Source of the DNA: Anaerolineae bacterium
Lineage (GTDB): Bacteria > Chloroflexota > Anaerolineae > Aggregatilineales > Phototrophicaceae
Direction of reading: 5' to 3'
DNA length: 64,000 nucleotides
Assembly: GCA_022843385.1 (NCBI GenBank)
Contig: JALHNT010000018.1
Span: forward strand, 1-64,000
Shown piece after piece: positions 25,652 to 34,615 of the stretch. The translations under genes were made by a program, and so were the position numbers. The notes under the pieces are model-generated. The model searched no databases and was not told the DNA's origin. It saw only the letters and a list, made by a program, of their open reading frames with translations. The stretch's first letter is position 1. Every line of letters begins with the position of its first letter.

Positions 25652-26434
25652 ATGTCATTCCCCTTACAGGAAACAGCTATTCAACCAGGCTTCGTCCGCG
25701 GCTTGCCGGTTCAGTATTTCCCGGCGGCGCTCTTCCCCACCATGCATCCCGTGGACTGGCTGCACTCACATTTTGCTGTCGGCGGCTGGAGTCCCTTACA
25801 GCGGCTCAGCGGGATGCTTACGGCGCATATGACGCGCATCGCCCCACGTAACGGCTTCACCTGGCACCCGCATCGCGGGTTGGAGATCTATACCTGGATG
25901 CTGGAAGGTCGTCTGTATCATGAAGATACGACCGGTGGTAAAGGTGAACTGGTAGCCGGTGACCTGCAGCGCATGTTCTCCGGTGACTGGATCGAGCATC
26001 AGGAACTTAACCCCTGGGACGAACCCGCGCGCGTCATCCAGATCTGGTTTATTGCTGACCGGCATCATCGGGGTGTGGAACCGCACTATCAGCAGGTCAA
26101 CAGCAGTCAACTTCCCCGACAGATTATCGGCGACGCAACTGTCTACTGTTTGATTGGTGACAACTCACCGATGGAACAGCACATGACCGGTCGGCTCACC
26201 GCAACCCGTCTGAATAGTTCGGGAACAACCATTGTGGAAGCACCGCAGCCAGATGAAGACCTGTTTTTGTATGTGACCGATGGAACGGGAGACGTTAGCT
26301 TCAACGGAAGCAGCGTCCGACTGGGTCAATATGATGTCATCCTGGCGCGACCCGATATGGATTCAGTGACGATCAGTAGCGCCCAATCCGGTGGACTAGG
26401 CTATCTCAGCTTCTACCTGCCACGCTTCCTGTAA
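25652..26434 (+). CDS. pirin-family cupin protein
   Basis: ATG 25652 is chosen because GAGG lies about nine bases upstream. The 260-residue product is a two-domain cupin of the pirin family. The N-terminal metal site motifs are visible as H-P-H-R-G-L-E (in FTWHPHRGLEIYTWMLEGRLYHEDTTG) and E-H-Q-E near residue 113. Pirins act as quercetin dioxygenases or iron-dependent redox sensors; the function here is not fixed by sequence. It follows the YceI gene and may belong to the same TetR-controlled stress unit. Confidence 0.92.
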   Translation: MSFPLQETAIQPGFVRGLPVQYFPAALFPTMHPVDWLHSHFAVGGWSPLQRLSGMLTAHMTRIAPRNGFTWHPHRGLEIYTWMLEGRLYHEDTTGGKGELVAGDLQRMFSGDWIEHQELNPWDEPARVIQIWFIADRHHRGVEPHYQQVNSSQLPRQIIGDATVYCLIGDNSPMEQHMTGRLTATRLNSSGTTIVEAPQPDEDLFLYVTDGTGDVSFNGSSVRLGQYDVILARPDMDSVTISSAQSGGLGYLSFYLPRFL

Positions 26435-26450
26435 TGAACAGCAATCATTT

Positions 26451-26474
26451 GGGGCGCACCACGCGGTACGCCCC
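26451..26474. terminator. bidirectional hairpin between convergent pirin and ridA genes
   Basis: GGGGCG (26451-26456) and CGCCCC (26469-26474) form a stem in the 46-bp gap between the two stop codons, followed on the plus strand by CGTCTTT. It probably serves the pirin transcript and could also act for the opposite one. Confidence 0.5.
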
Positions 26475-26480
26475 CGTCTT

Positions 26481-26864
26481 TCATGCCAGCACAATCAGAT
26501 CAATCTCGACCAGCGCATCCGGGTGTGGCAGCACCGCCTGCAATGTCGAACGGGCTGGTGGGTTATCACCGGTGAAGAAGGTCGCATAGACCTCGTTCAT
26601 GGCGGCGAAGTCCTGCACATCCTTCAGATATACCGTCGCTTTGACGGCTTTATCGAGTGATGAACCGGCTGCCTCGACAATAGCCTTAAGATTGTTCAAG
26701 ACCTGCCTCGTCTGCCCCTGAATGCCGCCCTCGGCAATGGTGCGCGTGCCAGGGATGAGGGGAATTTGCCCGGCAGTGAAGATGAGCCCGTTAGCGACCA
26801 CGCCCTGCGAGTACGGCCCCAAAGCCGCAGGTGCCTGATCGGTCCTGACGATCTGTTTAGTCAT
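26481..26864 (-). CDS. ridA: RidA-family enamine/imine deaminase
   Basis: The start is the ATG with AAGGAGGAGCG upstream; the frame extends to 26900 but has no better site. The 127-residue product is a typical RidA (YjgF/YER057c/UK114) trimer subunit that hydrolyses reactive enamines and imines from pyridoxal-phosphate enzymes. The signature LGPYSQGVVANGLIFTAGQI and the C-terminal PPARSTLQAVLPHPDALVEID, with the catalytic Arg, are complete. It stands alone on the minus strand. Confidence 0.95.
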   Translation of the reverse strand: MTKQIVRTDQAPAALGPYSQGVVANGLIFTAGQIPLIPGTRTIAEGGIQGQTRQVLNNLKAIVEAAGSSLDKAVKATVYLKDVQDFAAMNEVYATFFTGDNPPARSTLQAVLPHPDALVEIDLIVLA

Positions 26865-27025
26865 TCGCTCCTCCTTAGTAGAAATGTCTCGATTCACCAT
26901 CTGATTGTAACGCCTCTCAAACTCTGTTTGAAACCCAACTCTGATGGATGCATCCGGTCATTTACCTTTTGCGCCGGATCGGTCATGATTGCCACCAGTG
27001 AGCCAGGGTTAGCCAGGAGTGAAGC

Positions 27026-28513
27026 ATGATCGAGACGACGCTTACGGTGCGCACGGATGCCCCCATCGGGACGATTTCGCCGCGCCTGTACGGCCACTTC
27101 GCCGAGCATCTGGGGCGCTGCTGTTATGGCGGGCTATGGGTGGGAACCAAGAGCCATATTCCCAACTACGGCGGTTTTCGTGCCGATGTGGTCGATGCTC
27201 TGAAGGCGCTGCCGGTGCCGCTGCTGCGCTGGCCCGGTGGTTGTTATGCCGATCATTATCACTGGCGCGATGGCATCGGTGCGCCGGATATTCGCCCGAC
27301 TCGTTTAGGGATGTCGTGCGGCTTGCAGGTCGAAGATGACAACAGCCTCGGCACTCATGAATTCCTGGCGCTGTGCCGGATGCTCGGCGCAGAACCGTAT
27401 CTGGCCGGCAATGTCGGCAGCGGCTCACCCCAGGAATTGTGCGACTGGCTGGAATACTGCAACTCGTCGGTCAACACCACCCTGGTACGGGAACGCCGCG
27501 CCAACGGCTCCGCCCAACCCTTCGCCGTGCCGCTGTGGGGTGTGGGCAACGAGAACTGGGGCTGCGGCGGCAATTACGATGTGGTTGATTATGCCCGCGA
27601 GTATCGCCGCTACGCGACCATGCTGCGCCATGTTGATGCCAAAGCCGAGCTGGTGGCCTGCGGCTTCAATGACGAGTGGAACATCGAGTTCCTCAAAACC
27701 AACGCCCGTCACCTCGGCCTGGTCGATCACTTCTCGATTCACTGCTACTGGATCAAAGGCGGGCCGGAGACGGAGTTCAGCGAAGAACAATACTACACCC
27801 TGCTGGCCGAAGCCCAGGCCACCGAAGACCTGGTGATCCGCACCGCCGGTTATCTTCAGCAGGTCCCTGATGGCAAGCGCATCGGCATCGCCCTCGATGA
27901 ATGGGGGGTATGGCACCCGGAGGCGCGCCCCTGGGGACCGGACAACGCCATCCACCGTGAACCGATCACCTATGAACAGGCGGGGACGCTGCGCGATGCA
28001 CTGGCGACAGCGATTGCGCTGGAAGGCTTCCACCGCCAGTGTCAGGTGTTGACTCTGGCGAATCTGGCGCAGATCGTGAATGTGCTGCACGCGCCGGTCA
28101 TGACCGAAGGCGAGAGCATGTGGGTGACGCCGACTTACTATGCCCTGCAACTGCACACCCCCCATATCGGCCAGACCGCGCTCCCGGTTGACATCACGCA
28201 CAGCGTATCAGCCGGCGCGGGTGACAGCAGCATCCACGCAGTCAGCGCGACCGCCTCCCGACATGAGGGCGGCACAGCAATCACCCTGGTCAACCGCCAT
28301 TATGACCAACCGGCTTCCATCCGCTTCACGGCAGCCGGCAGCCATGTGACCCAGGCGCTCTTGTTGACGGCTGATGATCCACGCGACGGCAACAGCGCCC
28401 AGCATCCCGATCGGGTCAAGCCGCGCCCGCTGCCGGTGCAGGCCGATGGCACGGGCCACTGGCAGGTTGATCTGCCGGCGCACAGTTTGGCGACGGTGGT
28501 GCTGGCGGATTAG
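27026..28513 (+). CDS. abfA: alpha-L-arabinofuranosidase, family GH51
   Basis: The 495-residue product is a complete GH51 enzyme that releases arabinose from side chains of arabinoxylan or arabinan. Motifs include ISPRLYGHFAEHLGRCCYGG and LLRWPGGCYADHYHWRDGIG; the acid/base Glu lies in VGNENWGCGG and the nucleophile Glu in IALDEWGVWH. There is no signal peptide, so it acts inside the cell on imported oligosaccharides. AGGAG precedes the ATG. Downstream on the opposite strand lie remains of a sugar permease and a glycosidase, which suggest that it was once part of a larger sugar-use locus. The GH4 gene at the right edge of the window also belongs to sugar metabolism. Confidence 0.95.
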   Translation: MIETTLTVRTDAPIGTISPRLYGHFAEHLGRCCYGGLWVGTKSHIPNYGGFRADVVDALKALPVPLLRWPGGCYADHYHWRDGIGAPDIRPTRLGMSCGLQVEDDNSLGTHEFLALCRMLGAEPYLAGNVGSGSPQELCDWLEYCNSSVNTTLVRERRANGSAQPFAVPLWGVGNENWGCGGNYDVVDYAREYRRYATMLRHVDAKAELVACGFNDEWNIEFLKTNARHLGLVDHFSIHCYWIKGGPETEFSEEQYYTLLAEAQATEDLVIRTAGYLQQVPDGKRIGIALDEWGVWHPEARPWGPDNAIHREPITYEQAGTLRDALATAIALEGFHRQCQVLTLANLAQIVNVLHAPVMTEGESMWVTPTYYALQLHTPHIGQTALPVDITHSVSAGAGDSSIHAVSATASRHEGGTAITLVNRHYDQPASIRFTAAGSHVTQALLLTADDPRDGNSAQHPDRVKPRPLPVQADGTGHWQVDLPAHSLATVVLAD

Positions 28514-28856
28514 TCCAACGCAGCCAGATTGGGTTGACCGAACTGATCCAGATATGCTGCAGCGGCTGTGTCACCGGCCATGACCAAACACGACCACCAA
28601 AATATCGCGGGATGCACTATGGACTCATCAATGGGAATTGGAGCGTTTATCCCGTATTCTTAATTTGCTTGAGTTAAGTTGCTTTCCGCAGGGTGCGTGT
28701 GTTTCTACAGCGAGCTCGGTCTACTCATCGTCAGTGAAGATGCCATATGTGTTCTTTGTCACCAACAGAAAAATTCGCACCTGAACCTCTGCGGGCATCT
28801 ATGGGCCGCCAGCTCTACACAATCTGCGAATCGCACTGAGAGTCAAATCGCGTGAC
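28514..28856. other. gene-free stretch after abfA
   Basis: About 340 bp with no convincing reading frame, repeat or terminator. Its base composition is more AT-rich than the coding regions, with several stops in all frames. It borders the decayed glycosidase remnant that follows. Confidence 0.5.
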
Positions 28857-29190
28857 TACTCTCTTGTATCGCCTGGTCGATAAACACGGCGGATGACCAG
28901 CCGATAATCGGCACGGCTTTGGGCGGGCGTTCGGCGGTCATGGGGTGGTAGTATTTGTAAATATCAGCGTGCTGCATCAACAGGTTGAGAGTCTTAAGCC
29001 GTAGTGTGTGCCAGATCGTGCCGGCCTATGCCCTGTAATGCCTCAATGAATAGATAATTGATGTTGACCCAGGCCAGCCCGCGCCACATTTGCTAGGAAT
29101 CGGAAAGCTGGATCAGACAGCGCGCCTGTTGGCAGGGGATACGCCGTCCAGAAATCCGGCCCGGTCAAATGCTGGATGAGCGTTCGACCA
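28857..29190 (-). pseudogene. C-terminal remnant of a GH63/MGH-like glycoside hydrolase
   Basis: Reading the minus strand across frames gives, in order, GPDFWTAYPLPTGALSDPAF, then MWRGLAWVNINYLFIEALQG, then LLMQHADIYKYYHPMTAERP and GWSSAVFIDQAI. These are the consecutive C-terminal motifs of trehalase/glucosidase-like (alpha/alpha)6 hydrolases of the GH63 type. The pieces lie in different frames and one break carries a stop (near 29008), so at least two indels have destroyed the gene. The N-terminal catalytic part is gone or replaced by the permease remnant upstream. The identification rests on motif order recognised by eye. Confidence 0.7.
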
Positions 29191-29279
29191 CTGCTTCGGG
29201 CAAGCGCCGTGTCCATAGCAGCAATAAATTGAAGAATGTGAAGACGGGGAGCGGTTGATCCTGGTGCAGTGCGACAAAG

Positions 29280-29610
29280 CAGCGACGCTGGCACCGAGAG
29301 CGGCAGCACAATTGACGATGGCCGGGAAGAGGTAGACCAGCAGGATGCCACCGTTCATGACTGACTTGAGCCGAAATTCCAACCGCGTTGCGGTATAGGC
29401 TCCCAGTATTGCCAGCCGCCGCGTCGCGTTACGGTAATCAGACTGACGCCCAGGCTGTTGCCGATGAAGCTGCCAAAACGAAAGTCCACCAAGAACTGCC
29501 CGATACGGCTCGGCAAGATTAGCCAGTTGTTCTGCTGTCGGGAACAGGCGAGTTGGATTGTTTGCTGTAATTTGACCTTTAACACCCATTGACCTTTTGA
29601 CCAACCTTTC
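29280..29610 (-). pseudogene. remnant of a MalG-type sugar ABC transporter permease
   Basis: The minus strand encodes GQITANNPTRLFPTAEQLAN, then in another frame FLVDFRFGSFIGNSLGVSLI, then back in the first frame GAYTATRLEFRLKSVMNGGI and LLVYLFPAIV. This order matches the periplasmic loop, first core helix and the A-Y-x-x-x-R-x-x-F...Y-x-F-P region of MalG-like inner-membrane permeases. Two compensating frame changes (near 29510 and 29430) and loss of the C-terminus show that it is not functional. An open frame of 180 codons across this region is an accident of the decay. Together with the neighbouring hydrolase remnant it records a lost sugar import operon. Confidence 0.6.
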
Positions 29611-29741
29611 CTTGCACCTAACAGTACGAGTATCGATCCCCCACATTCCAGGCAAGGCGCGGCTGGCGGCTTGATTGTTGAGTCACGGGTGATGGACTAG
29701 AATTATCATTCAAATTTATGAAACATTGATTGTGTGTCACT

Positions 29742-31217
29742 ATGCAGCTTGAATTACATCGTTCGACCATCCTGGGTCAATATTATGCTGAGACGTTGAT
29801 TCAGAGGATTAACGTCTGGGGAAATGTTTGTGACCGGGATCTGAATATCCTGGTTTGGAATCCGACAGCAGAACGCACCAGTGGTTATTTGTGTGAGGAA
29901 GTCATCGGGCATAGCCGGATATGGGACTGGCTCTACCCGGATATCGATCAACGTAACTCCATCAAGCGAATGGCGTCACAGGTACTGGTCGAAGATGGCA
30001 TTATTCATGAACTGGAGACTCAGATCGCCTGTAAGGATAGTTCTGTCAAGACAATTGCCTGGTACTCTGTGCCGCTGATTGATCAGAACGACCTGATCCA
30101 GGGGTTCATCACGTTTGGATATGACGTTACTGATCGCAAGATCGCCGAGCGCGCCCTGCAGAAAGCCCATAATGACCTACATGTTCTCTATGAAATTGCA
30201 TCGCTGACCAGTGAAATCAAAGATCTCGATCTGATTCTCGAACGCTCGCTTCAGCGTATCCTCGTTGCCTTGCGGAGTACAGGTGGCGTGATCCATCTTT
30301 GGGATGAGCAGTGCGGACAAATGGTCGCCAAGGCTACCCATGAGATTGAAGGATCTGATCTCCCTGAAGGTCAATTTGTTCGCCATGTGTACGATCTGGG
30401 CCAGCCTTGTTTCTCCCCTCCGCCAGAGCGTTTTCTGAGTGTGCCAATGCGGGCAAAGGGTCAAGTGCATGGGGTCATCACAGTCCTGATCGATCAACGC
30501 GCTCAAGTGAGCCATGACGAAATTGCGCTCCTCACGTCGATTGCCGATCAAATTGGGATTGCCATCGAGAATGCACACCTTTATGAGCAATCGAAGCAGT
30601 TAGCGATCTCAGAAGATCGACGACAGTTAGCTCGTGATCTGCATGACTCGGTCACACAGTCGCTTTATAGCCTGACCTTGTTTGCCGAGGCTGGTCAGCG
30701 GTTGATGCGTGTTGGCGATCATGATCGTGTTGAAAAATATCTAGAGCGATTGGGGAAAACAGCCCAGGATGCGCTGCGGGAAATGCGTTTGTTGCTTTAT
30801 GAACTACGTCCACTGGCTTTCCAGTCAGGTAAATTGATCGAAGCCCTTCAACAGCGGTTGGATGCCGTGGAACGGCGATCTGGGTTGAGCGCACACCTGA
30901 TAACCAGTGCATTGCCTCCTCTTCCTCCTAAACTGGAAGAAGGTATTTACTACGTTGCGCTGGAAGCACTCAATAACGCCCTCAAACATTCGCGCACATC
31001 GGTTGTGAGTGTTGCGCTTTCGGCGGAGGATGAAACCATTTTGCTCCAGGTAAGCGATCACGGTATTGGGTTTTCGCTGGCAGAAGCCGAACGAGGTGGA
31101 GGCATAGGTTTGAGCAACATGCATGAACGCGCTCAGGAATTAGGTGGGGAGCTCTGTATCGACTCATCCGCTTCCGAGGGAACCAAAGTGTCATTTCGAC
31201 TTCCATTGGAAGGGTAA
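29742..31217 (+). CDS. NarX-type sensor histidine kinase with PAS and GAF domains
   Basis: The product has no membrane segment: a PAS domain at about 20-130 (NVCDRDLNILVWNPTAERTS), a GAF domain at about 150-290, and a HisKA_3/HATPase kinase at about 300-490. The phospho-acceptor His is in RQLARDLHDSVTQSLYSL, and the ATP site includes EALNNALKHS and the G-box DHGIGF. ATG 29742 is used, with TTG 29730 as an upstream alternative. The response regulator gene follows 9 bp later, so the two form a cytoplasmic two-component pair. They stand directly before the ABC importer and hydantoinase operon and probably control it. Confidence 0.9.
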   Translation: MQLELHRSTILGQYYAETLIQRINVWGNVCDRDLNILVWNPTAERTSGYLCEEVIGHSRIWDWLYPDIDQRNSIKRMASQVLVEDGIIHELETQIACKDSSVKTIAWYSVPLIDQNDLIQGFITFGYDVTDRKIAERALQKAHNDLHVLYEIASLTSEIKDLDLILERSLQRILVALRSTGGVIHLWDEQCGQMVAKATHEIEGSDLPEGQFVRHVYDLGQPCFSPPPERFLSVPMRAKGQVHGVITVLIDQRAQVSHDEIALLTSIADQIGIAIENAHLYEQSKQLAISEDRRQLARDLHDSVTQSLYSLTLFAEAGQRLMRVGDHDRVEKYLERLGKTAQDALREMRLLLYELRPLAFQSGKLIEALQQRLDAVERRSGLSAHLITSALPPLPPKLEEGIYYVALEALNNALKHSRTSVVSVALSAEDETILLQVSDHGIGFSLAEAERGGGIGLSNMHERAQELGGELCIDSSASEGTKVSFRLPLEG

Positions 31218-31226
31218 AGGGCGATT

Positions 31227-31910
31227 ATGAGCACGCTTATCCGTATCTTCATTGCTGACGACCATCCGATCGTTCGCGAAGGATTACATGCCCTCATCAG
31301 TACTGAGCCAAACATGGTGATTGTTGGCGAGGCGGCCAACGGTGAAGACGCCGTGCGACGTGTGCGCGAGCTGAAGCCAGATGTCATCCTGATGGACTTG
31401 ATTATGGAACGGATGGATGGGATTGAGGCGATTGAGCGCATCAAGTTGGATAACCCTAACGCTCGCATTCTGGCATTAACCAGCTTTACCGAAGATGACA
31501 TCGTCTTTCCGGCCATTAAAGCGGGAGCGTTAGGCTACCTCCTCAAAGACTCTGCACCGCACGACTTATTGCAGGCCATTCATAATGTCTATCAAGGTAT
31601 ACCTTCGCTTGCGCCATCTATTGCGCTCAAATTGTTTCAGGAGATGCACCAACCCCATATCATTACGGCCAGTTCGAATGAGAGCCTGACCGAGCGCGAA
31701 GTCCTTATCCTCAAACATGTTGCACAGGGCATGACCAATCAGGAGATCGCCTCCCTGCTGGTGATCAGTGAACGCACCGTACGTAATCATGTTGGAAGCA
31801 TCCTGAGTAAGCTGCACCTGGCAAATCGTACGCAGGCAGCCCTTTACGCCCTACGGGAAGGCATCGCTCGCTTGGAAGAAAGCCCAAAAGCCTCATCCTC
31901 CGAATCATAG
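31227..31910 (+). CDS. NarL/FixJ-type response regulator
   Basis: The 227-residue product has a canonical receiver: acidic pocket D11-D12, phospho-acceptor D57 in DVILMDLIMERMDG, conserved Thr/Ser in LALTSF and Lys in YLLKDS. A LuxR-type helix-turn-helix follows at about 155-210 (LTEREVLILKHVAQGMTNQEIASLLVISERTVRNHVGSIL). It forms an operon with the kinase before it. Paired TTGACTTA repeats in the downstream promoter region are a likely binding site. Confidence 0.93.
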   Translation: MSTLIRIFIADDHPIVREGLHALISTEPNMVIVGEAANGEDAVRRVRELKPDVILMDLIMERMDGIEAIERIKLDNPNARILALTSFTEDDIVFPAIKAGALGYLLKDSAPHDLLQAIHNVYQGIPSLAPSIALKLFQEMHQPHIITASSNESLTEREVLILKHVAQGMTNQEIASLLVISERTVRNHVGSILSKLHLANRTQAALYALREGIARLEESPKASSSES

Positions 31911-31915
31911 GACAT

Positions 31916-31978
31916 TTGACTTATCAATTTAGGTCAATTGACTTAACTTCTCACGCGCCTTTGCCATCTCGCTATAAT
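31916..31978 (+). promoter_or_regulatory. promoter region of the ABC importer/hydantoinase operon with paired repeats
   Basis: TTGACTTA occurs at 31916-31923 and 31938-31945, 22 bp apart, and the second copy overlaps a perfect 10-bp palindrome GTCAATTGAC (31933-31942). A consensus -10 TATAAT lies at 31973-31978 with no -35 at the right distance. This arrangement fits an activator-dependent promoter, presumably under the NarL-type regulator encoded just upstream. Confidence 0.65.
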
Positions 31979-32021
31979 CACATTTCCTCACTAAATCCTG
32001 TTTTCTGAAAGGATGCGCATG

Positions 32022-32999
32022 ATGAAGAAATTCGTACTGTTGGTCTTCTGCCTGCTCTTTTCCGGTGTCTTTTCCACGGCTGCACAAGATGGTCCCAGCA
32101 TCGCCCTCTTCAACCCTCTTGGGAACAACACTTATGTCGCATCCGCCGAAGCGGGTGTGCGCAGCATTATCGAAGCCGCAGGTGGAACTGTTCAGGCATT
32201 TGATGCGGGATTTAACCCGGAAGAACAGCTTAATCAGATCAATGATGCCATTACTTCAGGTGGTTTTGATGCCTTCATCATTTACTCGGTCGATGGTGTT
32301 GGCGTAACCGTTGGAGTTGATGCAGCCGCAGCAGCCGGTATTCCCGTCATTGCACTCGACGCTCCTATCAATCCGGATCGTAAGACACTGGTCCCCTATG
32401 CCAACGTCGCTGGTCAAATTGCCCGCACAGGCATTGGTGATGGGACACAGCTTGGCAACGCCATCGTCATGGCTTGTGAAGGCATTGTTCCCTGCGAAGT
32501 TGCATTCCTGATCGGCTTCCAGGGGTTCCCGCTCGATCTGGATCGCGTCGACACCATTAACGCCATCATTGCCGACCACCCGAATATCCAGATGGTGGCT
32601 GTGCAGGAAGCCCAATATCTCGAAGATGTAGGCTACGATGTCGCTACTGACTTGCTCCAGTCAAACCCGGGCATCGATGTCTTCGCGTCGGTTGGTGACC
32701 AGATGATTGTCGGCGTCGAAATCGCGGTGCAGGATGCCGGTTTAGAAGGTCAGGTCAAGTTGATTGGCAATGGCGCAAGTGAACCCGGTTATGAGGCTGT
32801 TGTCGAAGGACGATGGTTCGCTACTGTCGCCAATATCCCCTTCACCAATGGACAGATCGCCGCCCAGATGGCGCTCCAGGCGATTGATGGCACATTGATT
32901 ATCCGCTCGGTTGATATGTACAACCAGGCTCCACCGCTCCCGGCCAGTGGCCCAATCATCACTCAGGAAAATGCGTCTGAATTTACCCCGCAGTGGTGA
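32022..32999 (+). CDS. periplasmic-binding-protein component of a ribose-type ABC importer
   Basis: AAAGGA lies eight bases before the ATG at 32022; ATGs at 32013 and 32019 are alternatives. The product starts with a signal peptide (KKFVLLVFCLLFSGVFSTAA) and continues as a type 1 periplasmic binding protein of the RbsB class: IALFNPLGNNTYVASAEAGV, the D-A-F-I-I-Y-S hinge strand and IPVIALDAPINPD. It captures the substrate for the ATPase and permease that follow. The class usually binds sugars or sugar-like compounds, but the downstream hydantoinase genes suggest a nitrogen-containing ligand. There is no lipobox cysteine. Confidence 0.92.
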   Translation: MKKFVLLVFCLLFSGVFSTAAQDGPSIALFNPLGNNTYVASAEAGVRSIIEAAGGTVQAFDAGFNPEEQLNQINDAITSGGFDAFIIYSVDGVGVTVGVDAAAAAGIPVIALDAPINPDRKTLVPYANVAGQIARTGIGDGTQLGNAIVMACEGIVPCEVAFLIGFQGFPLDLDRVDTINAIIADHPNIQMVAVQEAQYLEDVGYDVATDLLQSNPGIDVFASVGDQMIVGVEIAVQDAGLEGQVKLIGNGASEPGYEAVVEGRWFATVANIPFTNGQIAAQMALQAIDGTLIIRSVDMYNQAPPLPASGPIITQENASEFTPQW

Positions 33000-33020
33000 T
33001 CCTGTAATCAGAATCCATAA

Positions 33021-33042
33021 GGGCGATCCATCGAGATCGCCC
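33021..33042 (+). promoter_or_regulatory. intercistronic hairpin between binding-protein and ATPase genes
   Basis: GGGCGATC and GATCGCCC enclose the six-base loop CATCGA, giving a perfect 8-bp stem with no T-run. Hairpins at this place in importer operons often protect the upstream message so that more binding protein than membrane complex is made. Confidence 0.6.
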
Positions 33043-33084
33043 ACATTGTCCAGTTTGTCACAAAGGATTATCTGAACCATCATT

Positions 33085-34608
33085 ATGAGCGCAGATTTTG
33101 TCATCCAGGCGCGCGCATTATCGAAACGCTTCTTTGCCGTTCAAGCATTGGATAACGTCGAGGTCGCAGTCAGGCAAGGTGAAATTCATGCGCTTGTGGG
33201 CGAAAATGGGGCTGGTAAATCGACGCTGGGTAAGGTCATCAGCGGCATTACCCGACCGGACAGCGGTAACCTAATCGTCAGAGGGCGCTCGGTCGCTTAC
33301 AACTCCCCCCGCGACGCGCTTCTGGATGGGATCACAACCATCACACAGGAGATCTCGCTCTCCGGCAAGCAGACCGTACTGCAAAATGTGTTGTTAGGGC
33401 AGGAGAATTCCCGTGCTGGTGTTCTGAATCTTCACAAGATGCAGCAACGCTATGATGAAATCCGAACGCTGACAGGTTTCGACATCTCACCCCAGACACA
33501 GGTTAACAGCTTACGCATGGCGGATCAGAAAAAAGTCGAGGTCATGCAGGCCATCGCGCGGAATGCTCAGGTCATCATCATGGATGAACCGACTGCGATG
33601 CTCTCTGGCGAAGAGACGGCGCTGTTCCTCAAGACCGTGCGGCATCTTCAGGGGATGGGGTTGACCATCATCTATGTCTCACATTTTCTTCGTGAAGTCC
33701 TCGATCTTGCAGACACAGTGACAATCATGCGAAACGGGCAGGTCGTTCGCAGCGCGCCAACGCGTGAAGAGTCGGTTGAATCGCTCGTGACAGCCATGCT
33801 TGGCAAAACCGTCGCACAGATGTATCCCTCCAAGGTGCTGCCAGCTCCAGATGCTCCGGTTGCATTGCGAGTCAAAGATCTTCAGAGTTCCGTTTTTGCA
33901 AATGTCAATCTGACGTTGCGAGCGGGCGAAATCCTGGGACTGGCCGGATTGGTTGGCAGCGGACGTTCGCGCTTGGTACGCACGTTGTTTGGTGCGGAAG
34001 ACATCACCAGTGGCAGTCTTGAGGTGGGCGGTGTCACTTTCACGCCCAAAACGCCCCAGGATGCAATCCAGCGCGGACTGTACATGCTCCCGGAAAGCCG
34101 GAAAGACCAGGGATTGTTGCTCAAGCAGAGTGTACAGCTCAACATCACGCTGCCACATCTCCACGAAGTGTCCGGGTTAGGTGGTGTCATCAACCGTCAG
34201 CGCGAGTTGAATGGTATTGGCGACCTGATCAAAGCGCTTGACATCCGTGTTGGATCGCCGACCACACGTATTCGCAACCTTTCAGGTGGAAATCAGCAAA
34301 AAGCACTCTTTGGTAAATGGTTGTTCAAGCGTCCCAAAGTGCTGATGATTGACGAACCGACTCGTGGCATTGATGTGGGGGCGAAGCAGGCTATTTACGA
34401 ACTCATCGTACAGTTGGCACGAGAAGGCATGGCGCTATTGGTTGTTTCTTCTGAAATCGAAGAAGTCCTGGGTTTGTGCCATCGCGTTGTTGTTATGCGG
34501 AGTGGACAGCTTGTGAGCGAGTTGAAGGAAAAAGACGGGACACTCACCGAAGATAACATTATCCGCGCCGCCTTCGGTACCGAAGCGGCAGAGCGAGTGG
34601 ACGGATAG
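33085..34608 (+). CDS. ribose-type ABC importer ATPase with two nucleotide-binding domains
   Basis: The 507-residue product is an RbsA/MglA-like double ATPase. The first domain has Walker A GENGAGKST at about 38 and Walker B VIIMDEPTAML; the second has the usual altered P-loop region (LAGLVGSGRSRLVRTLFGAE), signature LSGGNQQKALFGKWL and Walker B VLMIDEPTRGIDVGAK. Degeneration of the second P-loop is normal in this family. It energises uptake through the permease encoded 7 bp downstream. Confidence 0.95.
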   Translation: MSADFVIQARALSKRFFAVQALDNVEVAVRQGEIHALVGENGAGKSTLGKVISGITRPDSGNLIVRGRSVAYNSPRDALLDGITTITQEISLSGKQTVLQNVLLGQENSRAGVLNLHKMQQRYDEIRTLTGFDISPQTQVNSLRMADQKKVEVMQAIARNAQVIIMDEPTAMLSGEETALFLKTVRHLQGMGLTIIYVSHFLREVLDLADTVTIMRNGQVVRSAPTREESVESLVTAMLGKTVAQMYPSKVLPAPDAPVALRVKDLQSSVFANVNLTLRAGEILGLAGLVGSGRSRLVRTLFGAEDITSGSLEVGGVTFTPKTPQDAIQRGLYMLPESRKDQGLLLKQSVQLNITLPHLHEVSGLGGVINRQRELNGIGDLIKALDIRVGSPTTRIRNLSGGNQQKALFGKWLFKRPKVLMIDEPTRGIDVGAKQAIYELIVQLAREGMALLVVSSEIEEVLGLCHRVVVMRSGQLVSELKEKDGTLTEDNIIRAAFGTEAAERVDG

Positions 34609-34615
34609 ACGATTC

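Noticed and set aside
29113..29655. Open frame of 180 codons on the minus strand as an intact gene
   Set aside because: Only parts of it resemble a MalG permease, with the intervening family sequence in another frame, so it is a decayed gene.
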